Origin: Okapia johnstoni
Taxonomy: Eukaryota; Chordata; Mammalia; Artiodactyla; Giraffidae
DNA: 64,000 bases
Reading direction: 5' to 3'
Assembly: GCA_024291935.2 (NCBI GenBank)
Contig: CM044312.1
Location: 74,791,001-74,855,000 of the forward strand
Part shown: positions 1-12,423 of the stretch, piece after piece
Layout: the number at the start of each line of letters is the position of its first letter
Numbering within the stretch: position 1 is the first letter of the stretch
The notes under the pieces: generated by a model
Databases searched by the model: none
Seen by the model: the letters and a program-made list of their open reading frames with translations, nothing else
Told to the model about the DNA's origin: nothing
Made by a program: the position numbers and the translations under genes

Positions 1-1949
1 AATATTAGCTCATATAACAAGGAATAAAGTCCTCTGTCTTTGACACAGAAGTCTCATGCCTTTTGTCAGCAACCATGAAACTGTGGCAGGCCAACTTGTA
101 CACTTGAAAGTATGATAACATTTTCAGTCTATTTGACACATATATGTACCACAGTGATCTAAGCTAAAGGTCATGAAGACAATGATTTCTTTATAGCTTT
201 TAATATTTAGTCCCCAATAATTCTCCATTTAAGTTTTTGCTCTACGAAAACTTACAAAAACTCAGCACTATCAAGCCTTAACTAAATGATTTTAACTGTT
301 ATTTCCTCTAGAAAAAGAGCTGTTAGTTGCAAACATTTGGTAAAATAAGATATCTTGAAAAGACAGGGTGTATATGATAATAGGATTTCTAAAACTCTCT
401 AGAGATTATACCAATTTGGGGGGTTTGTATTCTACTTTTTTTAAAATTAGAAATACAAATGAAATTATTATGCTTTGAAGTTGACACATTTGTTTCTGTG
501 AAGGGAAAAAAGTACTGCCATTCTGTTGTAACAAATATTGCTTCAATAATATATGATGATTTATTTTATCTGTTCTCACATACTCAGAATAATAAATTAC
601 AAAGCTAGAAGAACCTCAGAGAGCATAATTTCTAACTCCTACTTTTGCATATGAAGAAACAAAAACTCAGATATGCTAAGGGACTTGCTTTTGTTGGTTA
701 TAATACAGGAATGAATTGACACTTCTGATTGTCAGGTAATTTCCCCTTCCACAGGTTGTTCCCTCTTTTCTCTCTTAATCCCTTAGTGCCAAGAAAAAGG
801 AACATTTTGCAAAACAATGTATTTTGAAGAGCGAAATAATACAGCAGGAAAGTGAGAGGAAAAAGTTAAGACTCCTCAGTCTCCACTGGCCTGCTATTTC
901 CAGCAAATCTTATTTAAAACAAAACAAAACAAAAAACCACTCAATCTGGAATTTCACAATTTTTCTTACTTAAAAAAAAATCCTAATGGCTAGGAATTCG
1001 GAGAAATCATGAGTAAATCATCAACAAATAAGGGATATTGGACATGTTACTGGCATTGCAACAATCATTTATTCCTTTGATTAGCTCCCTGGACTGGTCA
1101 GTTGAGAGAAGAAGCCAAATTTGTGATTATCTAGGATAAAAACTTAGGTGCTTGATATACGCACAATTTTTTCCTTTACAACATGTTTTTAGGCTTACGT
1201 ACACATAAAGTAAGAATTATTTTCCAAGTGGAGACACTACAAGACGTTTTAACAGACTGAATCAATTTAGATTGGGTCTAGTTTGTCTACAGTTAATTTT
1301 TTTTGCAGAGAAGATACTAATTTAAAATTTATATTTTTCTCTTAAGCACAATAACAATCTTTTATTTCATGTTCCAAAGTTGATTACAATTCCTCTTGAA
1401 TCCACTGAAAAGTGTATCAAGAAACTTCCACATCATTTTTTCCTTTTATGTGTACTCTTGTTTACAACTCTGCTTGTGGAACAGCATGACTTTAAGAATG
1501 ACTGATGTCTATCTCTAACCAACCTTAAGAATTTTATTTTAAATCAACTCCAAAGAGCTTCTAATTTTACTCGTACCTCAGAGCTGTAAAGCTACACCAT
1601 CTAATCAGCAACAGAAAAAATATTATCTCGCAAGTTCTCAATATTTGGCTGGTAACTAGCAGGTTTATCCACTGCCAGCTAAACAGTGAAAACTATTTTT
1701 TACAGACATCAGTCATTTCCATCTTTAAATGAGAAGCAACAACGTGGAGAGTCTGAGTACAGCAGTGAACAGCTGTTATGACAGAGACAGTTTTTCTTTA
1801 AATTAGCACCACCAATATATTCTATTGCTAGTTAAGACCACTTCTGGTGTTTCCTAGTTTCATAAGACTTTTAAAGGTATTTGAATTTGTATAGTTAGGA
1901 AACCATGAATAAATCAAAGATTTCCTTATCTAAATCAACATATATTTGA
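1..1949. other. AT-rich unique sequence without a gene
   Basis: No frame of useful length and no recognisable young repeat. A short (CAAAA)-type run lies at about 917-936, and a weak MIR-like patch at 590-735 is listed separately. The rest reads as ordinary AT-rich mammalian intergenic or intronic DNA. Confidence 0.7.
590..735 (-). repeat. MIR-like ancient SINE relic
   Basis: The stretch has the layout of reverse-strand MIR: a block resembling 'atgaagaaacaaaaactcag' followed by a degraded 'gacttgc' core. It is very diverged; chance similarity is possible. Confidence 0.35.
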
Positions 1950-1966
1950 ATCATCCTGATTTCTTT

Positions 1967-3201
1967 TTTTTATTTTTAAATTAATTTATATATTTTTTAA
2001 CTTTACAATATTGTATTTGTTTTGCCATACATTGACATGAATTCACCATGGGTGTACATGTTTTCCCCTTCCAGAATTCCCCTACCATCTCCCCCCCCAT
2101 CCCATCCCTCCAGGTCATCCCAGTGCACCAGCCCCGAGCACCCTGTATCATGCATAGAAACTGGACTGACGATTCATTTCACATATGATAATTTACATGC
2201 TTCAATGCCATTCTCCCATATCTTCCCGCCCTCACCCTCTCCCATAGAGTCCATAATACTGTTCTATTTATCCGTGTCTCTTTTGATGTCTCGCATACAT
2301 GGTTATCTTTACCGATTAACTAAATACCTATATATATGTTAGTATACTGTATTGGTGTTTTTCTTTCTGGCTTGCTTCACTCTGTATAATAGGCTCCAGT
2401 TTCATCCACCTCATTAGAACTGATTTGAATGTATTCTTTTTAATGGTTGAGTAATATTCCATTGTGTATATGTACCACTGCTTCCTTATCCATTCATCTG
2501 CTGGTGGGCATCTAGGCTGCTTCCATGTCCTGGCTATTATAAACAGTGCTGCGATGAACATTGGGGTACACGTGTCTCTTCCAATTCTGGTTTCCTCAGT
2601 GTGTATGCCCAGCAGTGGGATTGCTGGGTCATATGGCAGTTCTATTTCCAGTTTTTTGAGGAATCTCCACACTGTTCTCCATAGTGGCTGTACTAGTTTG
2701 CATTCCCACCAACAGTATAAGAGGATTCCCTTTTCTCACACCCTCTCCAGCATTTATTGCTTGTAGTCTTTTGGATAGCAGTCATTCTGATGGGCATGAA
2801 ATAGTATCTCATTGTGGTTTTGATTTGCATTTCTCTGATAATAAGTGATGTTGAGCATCTTTTCTTGTGTTTGTTAGCCATCTGTATGTCTTCTTTGGAG
2901 AAGTGTCTGTTTAGTTCTTTGGCCCACTTTTTGATTGGGTCATTTATTTTTCTGGAATTGAGCTGCAGGAGTTGCTTGTATATTTTTGAGATTAATTGTT
3001 TGTCCATTGCTTCGTTTGCTATTATTTTCTCCCATTCCGAAGGCTGTCTTTTCACCTTGCTTTCTTTTGTTGTGCAAAAGCTTTTAATTTTAATTAGGTC
3101 CCATTTGTTTATTTTTGCTTTTATTTCCAGTATTCTGGGAGGTGGGTCATAGAGGATCCTGCTGTGGTTTATCAGAGAGTGTTTTGCCTATGTTTTCTTC
3201 T
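1967..3201 (-). mobile_element. 5'-truncated ruminant L1 retrotransposon
   Basis: This is the end of ORF2 plus the 3' UTR of a ruminant L1, in reverse orientation. Its poly(A) tail appears as the T-rich run at 1961-2001 and its G-rich 3' UTR tract as C runs at 2091-2108. It is flanked by a perfect 17-bp target-site duplication, atcatcctgatttcttt, at 1950-1966 and 3202-3218. About 1.2 kb remains of an element that is normally near 6-8 kb, so it was truncated at insertion and cannot move. The intact duplication and readable ORF2 suggest a fairly recent insertion. Confidence 0.93.
2328..3055 (-). pseudogene. L1 ORF2 C-terminal remnant
   Basis: Two reverse-strand open segments (2693-3055, then 2328-2672) encode the C-terminal part of L1 ORF2p downstream of the reverse-transcriptase core. 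Hallmarks include [60 protein letters not shown] and [16 protein letters not shown]. The two segments are in different frames, so a frameshift or stop separates them near 2680. No reverse-transcriptase or endonuclease catalytic motif is present, because the 5' truncation removed them. It is a fossil of a retrotransposon protein, not a host gene. Confidence 0.9.
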
Positions 3202-3270
3202 ATCATCCTGATTTCTTTAATCAGCTGATCTTTCAAATATGCAGAATAAGTAGTCACACTACATCTAACA

Positions 3271-3329
3271 GAGTTTGAGTATATCAATCGTGTTTATTCC
3301 GAGATTGAGTATACCAACATGTTTATTCC
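3271..3329 (+). repeat. Imperfect 30-bp tandem duplication
   Basis: A unit starting gagtttgagtatatcaatcg at 3271 is repeated from 3301 as gagattgagtataccaaca, both continuing tgtttattcc. The copies differ at a few bases and by one base in length. It lies in the unique spacer between the L1 and the LTR. Confidence 0.8.
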
Positions 3330-3408
3330 TTAACTTGCCAATAGATATCACTTATTATTTAATAAGTGAGATTCAGTTTCACAGCACAGCCAAACTTAGA
3401 TGTGGTTT

Positions 3409-3883
3409 TGTTAGGGGAAGCAAACTGACTGAAACCGCCAATCCTGGCCAGGCACCATAGTAACCATTTGCATGAGTTGTTTTAGGACAGAAGGTCCTGG
3501 TAAGGAATATGGAACTAATAAGCCACCACCAACCAGAAGAGCTCGGGAAAGATCAAAAGGAGACACCACATGTCTGACCACCTCCCAGAATCCTCATTGG
3601 CATCCATCTTGGCTGAACAAGGCATGCACCAGCAGTAAGGACTCTGAGTCAGAATGATTGGCTAAAGACAACCTAGAAACTAATCCCATTGCCATAAAAC
3701 CTGAGACTGCAAGCCACAGAGCAGTTCTCCTGAGTTCCCTTGCCCTACTCCTCTCCGCCTGGGTGTCCTTTCCAATAAAATCTCTTGCTTTCTCAGCACA
3801 TGTGTCTCCTTGGACAATTCATTTCTGAGTGTTAGACAGGAGCCCACTTTCAGGCCCTGGAAAGGGTCCCCTTTCCTGCAACA
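3409..3883 (+). mobile_element. Solo LTR of an endogenous retrovirus (class I-like)
   Basis: A 475-bp block starts TGTTAGGGG and ends CCTGCAACA, the canonical TG...CA LTR ends with short inverted termini (TGTTA/CAACA). It is flanked by the 4-bp direct repeat gttt (3405-3408 and 3884-3887), a length typical of gammaretrovirus-like integrases. An AATAAA and a TATA-like box are in order. No gag, pol or env and no second LTR lie next to it, so it is a solo LTR left by LTR-LTR recombination. Wording resembles known ruminant ERV LTRs; the family name is not certain. Confidence 0.82.
3693..3779 (+). promoter_or_regulatory. LTR TATA-like box and polyadenylation signal
   Basis: Inside the solo LTR, cataaaa at 3693-3699 sits where a U3 TATA box is expected, and AATAAA at 3774-3779 is a canonical polyadenylation signal about 80 bases downstream. 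This is the U3-R order of a retroviral LTR. Whether either is active here cannot be seen. Confidence 0.55.
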
Positions 3884-3887
3884 GTTT

Positions 3888-4847
3888 CATTATTCATGAA
3901 GAGACAATCCAAAATGGATTTCTCAGTAAGTGTTAGCCAGTCAAAGTGAGTCTCTTTAAGTTCATCATACATTATCCTTCCATCTTAAAAGCTATGACAG
4001 CAAGTGCAGTGTTCTGTCTTGTGGCCACTGTATACTTAATTCAAAGGTTTGCTTATTCTGTCTTGTAAAGTCTCCTGCTTTCGTGATTGTATTTCGATGT
4101 CTCACTCCCAAGCTAATCTTGCCAGCCTGTCATTTCTTTATGATCAAATACAAGTGAAAATACCTTAATAGTGTTTTTCTGGCTTACTTTAGGAAAATCT
4201 TCACCCAGAACTGCTGTTTTTCTACTCTCACTCCCTTCTTAGTTGCTGTGATTCACTCATGTTGGTTTGATGCCATTATAGTATCCAGGAAATAACAAAA
4301 TCCACAGCATTACCACTAAATGACTGCATATATATGTGTACTCATATTCGTCTTTTAATATTTTGTATATTATGGACCATTTTTATATTGAAGTAAATAA
4401 GGGTTAATCTCTTATTAAATTATGCTTAGTCAAATTTCTAAAATATTGATAGATGATAAATACATAGCACTTAATCAAACACTGTTACTCACCTGTGGAA
4501 ATATAAGGGCTTTTTCAAAATTAAATGATAACGGGAATTCCCTAAGATGAGAATTAGGAAATTTTCTTAGCAAAACTATTTACAGTTTACCAGGATCTTA
4601 ATAGACAATTATCTGCTCTAGACAACTTGCTTTTAAATTAAGCCTAAATTATCTGCAATAAACTCAAAGATAGTTCAAATTTGCCTATTTTATTTAAACT
4701 TACCTACCTACTAGCCTTAGAGGAGGGCATGGTCACAAAGAGTTGGAGCGAATAAGCATAGCACAGCACTAATCTTAGTTTTCAAGTTTGAGGCAAATTA
4801 TTCAAAGTTAAACTGTCTTTGCAAAAGCACACAGGCATTCTTTATCT
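3888..4847. other. Unique AT-rich spacer without a gene
   Basis: About 960 bases between the solo LTR and a Bov-tA. I see no long frame, RNA gene or repeat family. Confidence 0.6.
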
Positions 4848-4854
4848 CCTACCT

Positions 4855-5069
4855 GTGCTGTGCTGTTCTTAGTCACAGAGTCATGTCTGACTCTTTGCGA
4901 CCCCAGAGAATGCAGCCCGCCAGGCTCCTCTGTCCATGGGAATTTTCCAGGCAAGAAATCTGGAGTAGGTTGCCCTGCCCTCCTCCAGCGGATCTTCCCG
5001 ACCCAGGAGTCAAACCGAGGTCTCCTGCGTTGCAAGCAGATTCTTTACCAGCTGAGCTACCAGGGAAGC
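4855..5069 (-). mobile_element. Bov-tA SINE
   Basis: Reverse-strand copy. The BovB-derived part comes first ('gactctttgcgacccc', 'ccaggctcctctgtccatgg') and the tRNA-Glu-derived head last ('gctgagctaccagggaag'). A short duplication, cctacct, flanks it at 4848-4854 and 5070-5076. Confidence 0.92.
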
Positions 5070-5494
5070 CCTACCTACTCTTTTATAATTGGCCTTCTCC
5101 TTTTCAGCTCCTAGTAGTGTCAGTCTGTCCTAAACATTTCTGTAAAATCAATCTTAAACTACAGGTATTGTACATTATTCTGTGGGAAAACATTCAGTGA
5201 GTCAGATTTTCTCTTAGATGGAGGACAAATGGCTTAGACATTCAAAACCCTTCATAATCTGAATCCAACCTTCTTCAAAACTTATTCCCTTCTGTACTCT
5301 TTCATGGATTTTAATAGCTTACAGAACTAAACCGCAAGTTATTTGCTACAAATAGTTATTATAAGCTGTCACATGCTCCTTTTTAATCTTTTGATATATG
5401 TTTTTTTGAGGTAACAGTAACTGAAGCAGTGATAATGAACGCACCACTGCATTTTTTCCAATTTGCAAAAATGTTGTCTAATATATAGTTATGC

Positions 5495-5660
5495 TTTATT
5501 TCTTAAAAACTCTGTGATGGGACTACCATAGTTTGGATTATCTTCTGTTTTTACATCAAGAAACTGAAGCTCAAAAAGTTGCAACTGCTTGGTATTACTT
5601 AAGTGGCAGAGTCAGAAACAGAATCCACATCGTTCATACTTAATCCAGTGTTTGTTTTTT
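5495..5660 (-). repeat. MIR SINE relic
   Basis: Reverse-strand MIR layout: 'tttacatcaagaaactgaag' (core), then 'aagtggcagagtcagaaaca' and 'atccagtg', matching the order of the reversed consensus. Strongly diverged. Confidence 0.6.
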
Positions 5661-6146
5661 TCACACTAGGAAACTGCCTCAGTATCATGTTATCATATAA
5701 ACACCTTTTAGCATCATCAACCTTACTATTAAATAAAAAAGACAGGTGACGAATCAAAATATAAATGTAAATCAATATCACTAAGTAACATATAATTAAA
5801 TATTTACTAATATAGCTTTAACAGATTAGCTAAAGCAAATATGAAAACAGATTAAAAATAAGTCAGTCAGTTCTTCTGACCATGGTGTAATATATACTGT
5901 GTAGATGTGGCATGAAATTAAAAATCTATATGGTTTGATAATTCAGAAAACAGAATATTTAGATATTTCATATCATTGGGAAGTTTTATGATCATATGAA
6001 TTTAAGAAATAGAAATGAATAATAAATAACCAAAAATGGGTATAAACTTTAACACTATATGGTAAGATATGAGAATTTGATGACTTTTAACAATGTGTTG
6101 TTTCCACATAGCAGAACTTAACTGCTTCTAAGTAACTGAAGCCAGT

Positions 6147-6193
6147 GGGCTTCCCTGGTGGCTCAGCGGTGAAGAATTACCTGCCAGTGCAGG
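6147..6193 (+). mobile_element. Bov-tA SINE head fragment
   Basis: Only the tRNA-derived first 47 bases are present ('gggcttccctggtggctcag' through 'cagtgcagg'). The element stops abruptly with no BovB-derived part, so it is broken. Confidence 0.85.
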
Positions 6194-7381
6194 TGAGGTG
6201 TAATTACTGGTTTATCTTGTTAAATTGACTCTATTGGATTTATCTAAGTAATAAATGATCAAAATAACTAAGACATAGCTTTTGGTTTGTTTTCAAATAA
6301 ATCCTTTTCAAAATAAGGAACAAAATGTTTGTCACACTAACAACAAAGGAGAGCTGTATTTCCAATTATGTGGCTCAAATCAAAACATTAAATCATCTGT
6401 GTTTATAAATTATCTCAAAATGTTACTATTTTCCTATGATAAAATTCTGTGAAGGTAAATAATACTTTAAGATGTAATAAATGGTCATATATTGATTAAA
6501 TAGTGTTTTGCAGAAATGTTTTCATATGGAATTGTGACTGTTTTTCATTTCACCCTCTAGTGGCCTTATGCTAACACTGCGTTATCTCTTTTGGTCAATT
6601 CACAGTAATCTCTTCTGTCTTCGGTAAACAATTGTTCAATGCTAACTAACATCTCTAAATTCATGCATAACAGCTTTTTAGCATATGCTAAAATACTACT
6701 CTTATAGCCATAGAAAGGAAATGAATTTATTTTATTGTCTTAGTGATGTTCATCCACTCACACTTTTCTAATTAAGTATTTTTGTTGAGTATGTCATACC
6801 TCCAAAATCTGCTCTGAAGATCCTCATGGAAGGAAAAAGTAATTGGCTTTCTGCTGAATATTCCTCATCTTTAACTCAATTTAAAAATCATAAGGTGCTA
6901 AAAAAGATCATTAACTTGACAAAAGAAGGATAAATGCACACCTTTTACCAATCTAATTTATAAGTTTGAAATATATTTCAGTTTATACAAAATGGCTAGC
7001 CAATGAAAAAATGTGCTATTTTGGTTTCTGTCTTTAAGGTTAACCATTTATGCTGATATGATAGTGTTTTTATCAAAATGTCAACTAAGCAAATGTGAAA
7101 TAGTCTTATTTGAATTATGGATTCCCTCAGTGACACTGAATGTATGCAAAAATGTCTGTAAACAAACCATGCAAGTAACTTTTCATTAAGACCCAGTAAA
7201 GAGAAAATTATGGTCTAAGGAAGATTTTTAAAATTTGTAAAGTAGCACCCTTTTTTCTCCCAATAATTTTATGGGAGCGTTCAGAATTCAAGTATTTTAT
7301 TTTATGATAGCAACACTGACAACATTATCAGGTCACAATATATTTTTCATGGTTTTTTGGATTTAAAAAAATTTTTTGTGT
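6194..7381. other. Unique AT-rich spacer without a gene
   Basis: Nearly 1.2 kb of low-GC sequence with no supportable frame or repeat. Confidence 0.6.
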
Positions 7382-7529
7382 GTGGACCATATTTTTTTTT
7401 ACAATATTGTTTCTGTTTTATGTTTTGGTCATCAGGCATATGAGATCTTAGCTTCCTGACCAGGGATCAAAACCACATCCCCTGTATTGGAAGACAAAGT
7501 CTTAACCACTGGACTGCCAGGGAGTCCCT
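7382..7529 (-). mobile_element. CHR-type tRNA-derived SINE
   Basis: Reverse-strand cetartiodactyl CHR SINE: 'cctgaccagggatcaaaacc', 'ttggaagacaaagtcttaac' and 'cactggactgccagggag' are the reversed tRNA-like A and B box regions. The left edge is blurred by T-rich sequence. Confidence 0.8.
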
Positions 7530-7999
7530 AATTCCTCATGTTTTTAATTATCCCAATAACACTAAAGTTTGCCCACATTTAGTTATTACATAATAAAGAA
7601 TAAGTTTGAATTTTAATGATTTTTCTCATCATTTGTTTGCTGTTCTGACTGAAAGGAAATTAAATATTGCCTACAAAATTTATGGTTGATAATACTTGAT
7701 AACTACATACATATTTTTCGGAGCAAATTTAATCATACAGAAGACTGTACATTACTGAATCTTTGCTTATTTGCTCTTGGCACAGAATCAAGACATAACA
7801 AGAGAAAAATAAGCAGTTTTAGAAATTAGCTTGAGTTTCATTACTTTTGATGAACATCTAATAAGAGTCAAAGCAGGTAAGACCTTTGCTTTCAGGTGTA
7901 GTCTATTCTTCTAATGTATAGAATGATAATATAAATAAGGATATGACTACAGATTCTGCAGTGAAGGAAAATTGAGGATATGTTGAAGATCAGAGGTAT

Positions 8000-8183
8000 G
8001 TGATTTAGATTTGGACAGGCAGGTAAGCCTTTGCTGAGGAAATAATATTTAAACTGAAACCTGAAAGGTAAGAATCAGAAGAAAAGTGAGAAACAAGGTT
8101 TTCAGGCAGCAGAACTTAAAAGTCCTAAGGTAGGGAACACTTAGGTTGGTAGGAGTATAGGATACTGGTGGTAGGAAGATAAG
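8000..8183 (-). repeat. L2 LINE relic
   Basis: Degraded 'gctgaggaaataatatttaa', 'actgaaacctgaaaggtaag' and 'ccctaaggtagg' follow the order of the reversed L2 3' region. It abuts the L1 that follows. Confidence 0.5.
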
Positions 8184-8931
8184 TTGGTGTGGCCACTATG
8201 GAAAACAGTCTGAAGGTTTCTCAGAAAACTAAAAATAGAATTACCATATTATCCTGCAATCTAACTCCTAGGCATATATCCAGACAAAACTATAATTCGA
8301 AAAGACATATGCACTCCTATGTTCACAGAAGCACTGTTCACAACAGCCAAGACATGGAAACAATCTAAGTGTCCATCAACAGAGGAATGGATAAAGAGGA
8401 TGTGGCACATATATACGATGGAATATCACTCAGTCATAAAAAAAACCAAAAACGAGATAATGCCTTTTGCAGCAACAAGAATGCAACTATCGAGCATACT
8501 AGTTGAAATAAGTCAGAGAGAGAAAGACAAATACCATATGGTATGGTATAACTTATGTGTGGAATCTAAAATGTCACACAAATGGACCTATCCATGAAAC
8601 AGAAACAGACTCATGGACACAGAGAAGAGACTGTGTTGTCAAGGAGGAGGGGACTGGGGCAGGGATGGACTGGGAGGTTGGGGTTAGCAGATATAAGCTA
8701 TTATATACGGAATGGGTAAACAACAAGGTCCTACTGCATAGCGCAGAGAACTATATTCAGTATCCTATGGTAAACCGTAATGGAAAAAATATGGAACCGA
8801 GTGTGTGTGTATATATGTACATGTATATATATGTATATATCCATAAATGTTTATAAAACTGAACCACTTTGCTGAACAGCAGAAATCAACACAACATTGT
8901 AAACCAACTGTATTTCCTTCATTAAAAAAAA
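8184..8931 (+). mobile_element. Older L1 3' end fragment
   Basis: Forward L1, from the ORF2 end ('ggccactatggaaaacagtc', 'gtccatcaacagaggaatgg') through the 3' UTR ('aacaaggtcctactgcatag') to a short A run. The frame at 8319-8597 encodes TAKTWKQSKCPSTEEWIK and IYTMEYHSVIK, the ORF2p C-terminus. No clear TSD. More diverged than the L1 at 1967-3201. Confidence 0.92.
8799..8841 (+). repeat. (TG)/(TA) microsatellite in L1 3' UTR
   Basis: Alternating gtgtgtgtgtatatatgtac and tatatatgtatatat, at the site where related L1 copies here carry short tatata runs. Likely length-variable. Confidence 0.75.
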
Positions 8932-9153
8932 GTCTTTCCTAGGATAAAAAAAAGCCCTAAAGGTGGAAAATAGCTAAAAAGTGAATTACCAAGTCATATT
9001 TACAATTAATCCTTACACTAGAAAACTGTACTTTTATTCTCTTCATGGTTTTTTGTGGAATTTTTTTGGTATATGAACATTCCTACATTATCACATAATT
9101 TATTCACAATATCTGTGTAAACTGGGTAACTCAGTAGGTGAAAATTATGATCA

Positions 9154-9218
9154 ATATTTATGTATATGTATACACATATGTATGTGTATATATTTGTATA
9201 CTTGTATGTCTATATATG
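9154..9218. repeat. TA/TG-rich simple sequence
   Basis: Imperfect tatgtatatgtatacacata-type alternation over about 65 bases. Confidence 0.7.
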
Positions 9219-9904
9219 GTAGGCATGGTTAAAAGAATTTTACTATTAAAAGGACTTTTTAAACTTTTCTGTTCCTTGAAAAACAAAGAATACTACTGAC
9301 CTATATAGAATGCAACATATTCAAAAGAATATGGGCTGAGTGTGGGCTATCTCATACAGCCAACATGTTTTGGAGAGCATCAGCCAGACCTTTCTGTCTT
9401 TGTTGGTGGTTTTGTTTGTTGTTCCTCTATTACTTCATACAGTAACAACCTTAGCAATAATGTTTTAATCCAGAAGACTTGAACTATAAGGTCAGATAAA
9501 TTCCTAAGATAGCAAACCACCACTCTGGAATCAGGAGTGGCACACTCAAAATTTTGTAGAAAGACATGATTGTTCAATGACGGGCCCATTATTTCTTTCT
9601 TCTGAAAACAAAGGAGACTAAATACAAACCAGAGCTTATTATCTAAAGTTTTTTTTTTCTTTTTTTTTTTACAAAAGATATATTAAAAGTAAGAGTAAGA
9701 CGTATGTCTTGGTCTTTACTGTGGTTATAGCTAATTTTTAGCGATGCCCTCTCTGACTCCCAGAAGTGTCCCAGATTAAGCTCATGAGTTACATTGTTAC
9801 CTTACCTACAAGACATTAACGGGTCCAAAGCATAACCCATCAATGATAGCATGTCACGCTGAAATCCCCTAACTATTATGAGAAATTGCCTGCTACCAGT
9901 CAAT
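9219..9904. other. Unique spacer with poly(T) tract
   Basis: No gene seen. A T-rich run interrupted by one c lies at about 9649-9671. No recognisable element is attached to it. Confidence 0.55.
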
Positions 9905-10300
9905 GTCATGAGTTGCAAGCCACAAAAACTCTGCGGGAAAACTTAGGCAAAAAATGAATTTCTTGGAAGCATATTATGAGAAAACTGAAAAGCCAGTGTC
10001 CTAGTGCTCAGGAAGTAGAACAGCTGCTGGAGGCTAGGTAACAGAAACTAGTGAACTATCTTTTTAGGGTGCTACAAATTGGGGTATTTTGCCTCAGAGT
10101 TCCAGAGTTGGTGGCACTCTGCCAAGATTTCAGTTCCAAGGACAGGGAATCTGATTCATTTGGGTCATGTGTCTCTCTCAACGTTAGAGACGGTCAGGGT
10201 GCTTTCACTGGCAAATCCCCTACAATGGAGAATGAAAAGCTGGAGTCAAGTCAAAGAAAAGGGTGCTAGGCAGGAAAACCACAAAAGTCTGTTTATATAT
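9905..10300 (+). repeat. Ancient mammalian repeat, family uncertain
   Basis: Phrases such as 'tgggtcatgtgtc', 'atggagaatg' and 'gtgctaggcaggaaaaccac' follow the order of an old mammalian interspersed repeat whose 3' end reads 'ggatgctgggcaggcaaaaac'. I cannot name it with certainty. The frames here (10051-10269 and 10079-10312) are not gene-like. Confidence 0.4.
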
Positions 10301-12423
10301 ACTGTTGGGTAGCACTGAAGAATCATCGCAGGGGATGTTTTAACAGTGAGAAATCCTCTTTCAGAGACATGAATTCATTCTTAAGATTGATAAAGATGTT
10401 CATATCATTTTAGCCAACTGTTTAAATTTTTTACGTATTTGCTTTTGCAAAAATCTCTTCTCAGGTCAAAGAAAAGAGGCATGTAATGAACAACTGCTGA
10501 TTTCAGCTAAACAAGTTCATCACTTTTTAACTGATCCAGATCTTAAATTTATGTTTTGATTTATGGATGTAGTGACTCAGAATCCAAATGAAAATATTAA
10601 TATACTGTTTGAGATCCATACTTCTCATTCTGGCATTTAATATCCTCCACAAGAAAACCCAATCTTACTTTCAGTGCTTTTTCACAGATATTCAAATATC
10701 CTGGGAAATATATCAACTTGCCAATTCCAAACACACATAGACCTTGCTTGATCCTTTGTCGATACCTATATATCCTTATATGTCAACATGCATTTACTGT
10801 GAACAACTTTATTCACCTATCTTAGGTTAGAGATATTTATCTCATGCCCTAACGGCCTGGTAATTGCACTGTCTTGCATAACTTATATTTCATGTGAACA
10901 TGTCCTATACTTTCCATAGTATCATAAATTTCTTAAATGCAGAAATTATTTACCACATATATATATTTATCCACACTAGTGGACCTTGACATTTGCAGAT
11001 TAAATACTAGTCTAGTTTTCAAGTAGCAATAATCAATGTCCAGATAAACCTAAATAATTGCTTTACTCCATGAGATTTAAATATACATGTTCAAAATATA
11101 ACATTATCCTACCTTCTTTAGTAAGTTTATTTTAGAAAGTCTCCATACCTTTTAAATAACACTGGGATCTAAGCCAGTTAGGCCAATTAGCTCATATCTG
11201 CTTATAGATTCAGACTGAGTACACACCTCTTGCATGACTCTAGTTGATGTAATTCAATATACTTTTATGACCTAAAAAGAGAGTGCTGGTAATTTTAAAA
11301 ATGACTAGTCTTGTGAATCCAGGCATTTGAATCATTCAGTTAATTTCATTATTTGTTTTGAACATAATACAGAAGAACACATTCCTCCAGATAGCTTATA
11401 ATAAATGAGCTTTGTATACTGCTGCTAAATTTCTTATGATATAGTTGTTGACAAACATCAAGCTTTGGGCTGGTTTTATAAAAATCTTTGAAAGATCTTG
11501 GGAAAAATTCAAAAGCAACATGCAATTCTTTTATTAAAAACATCTATTACTGCCCCAAATTTATTCCTGTAACTATAGTCATGGTATCTTTGTGTTCTAG
11601 AATTTTTTTTGCTAAAATACAGTACTATATTTGATGAAGACTCCCTTCTGCCACCTATAACGGAGTTTTCTGGTGCCTCAAAACCTCTTTCATTCTACAA
11701 ACACAAACATAGCTCAAAGATTTAATTTAGCTTAATTAAATTTAATATACATTTAATATATAAAAAATATATATGTATATATATTTTATATACATATAAA
11801 ATTATATATGTCATAACTTTGTCCTCTGCTCTGAACTGGTGATTCTAACTTTTACAGTAGTAACTTTAATATGACATTGAAAATCTATCATTTTTATCAC
11901 AAATTTCTAGTATTTCTTTATCAAATGCTATTCCCATGCCTTTAAGAATTTTTCAGTTAAAGATTTAAAGTCTAAATGAAGTCTAAGTTTCTGTCTAAAT
12001 TAAGATCTACAGATCCTTTGAAGCTATATGCACTTATTTGAACATCCCTCTAACCAGTCACTTCATATAAGTATAGTTCTTTGTGATTTGACATATACAC
12101 ATGGAACTGTTTAGAGCTGCGGCATTGTCAGGTCAAGAGTGTCCCCAGTTCTATAAATGTAAGTGACGGTGTAGGTATTGGAAAGTAAAGTACTCATTTA
12201 ATCTTCTATCAAAGCAAATACATATGCTTTAAAAATCCAAGTTACCGTAACATGCAGAAATGTAGCCAAGATCACACCATTACCACTCCAGTATTTACTA
12301 AGTGCAAATATTGATACACAATATTGTGGAACGTTTCTCTATTCACAAAAATATTGTAAACTCTATGTTTATTTTCATGACTAACAACTTGTCAAATATA
12401 ACATCTTGCTTTTAAGGAAGAAG
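10301..12423. other. Unique AT-rich sequence with TA microsatellite
   Basis: Two kilobases without a supportable gene. A TA-rich block at about 11740-11810 (ttaatatataaaaaatatat and similar) can pair with itself. A short tatatata run lies near 10957-10970. Confidence 0.6.

Noticed and set aside
4855..5069. tRNA-like sequences in SINE heads
   Set aside because: A and B box-like wording exists, but these are tRNA-Glu-derived SINE heads without a complete cloverleaf or mature ends, so not tRNA genes.
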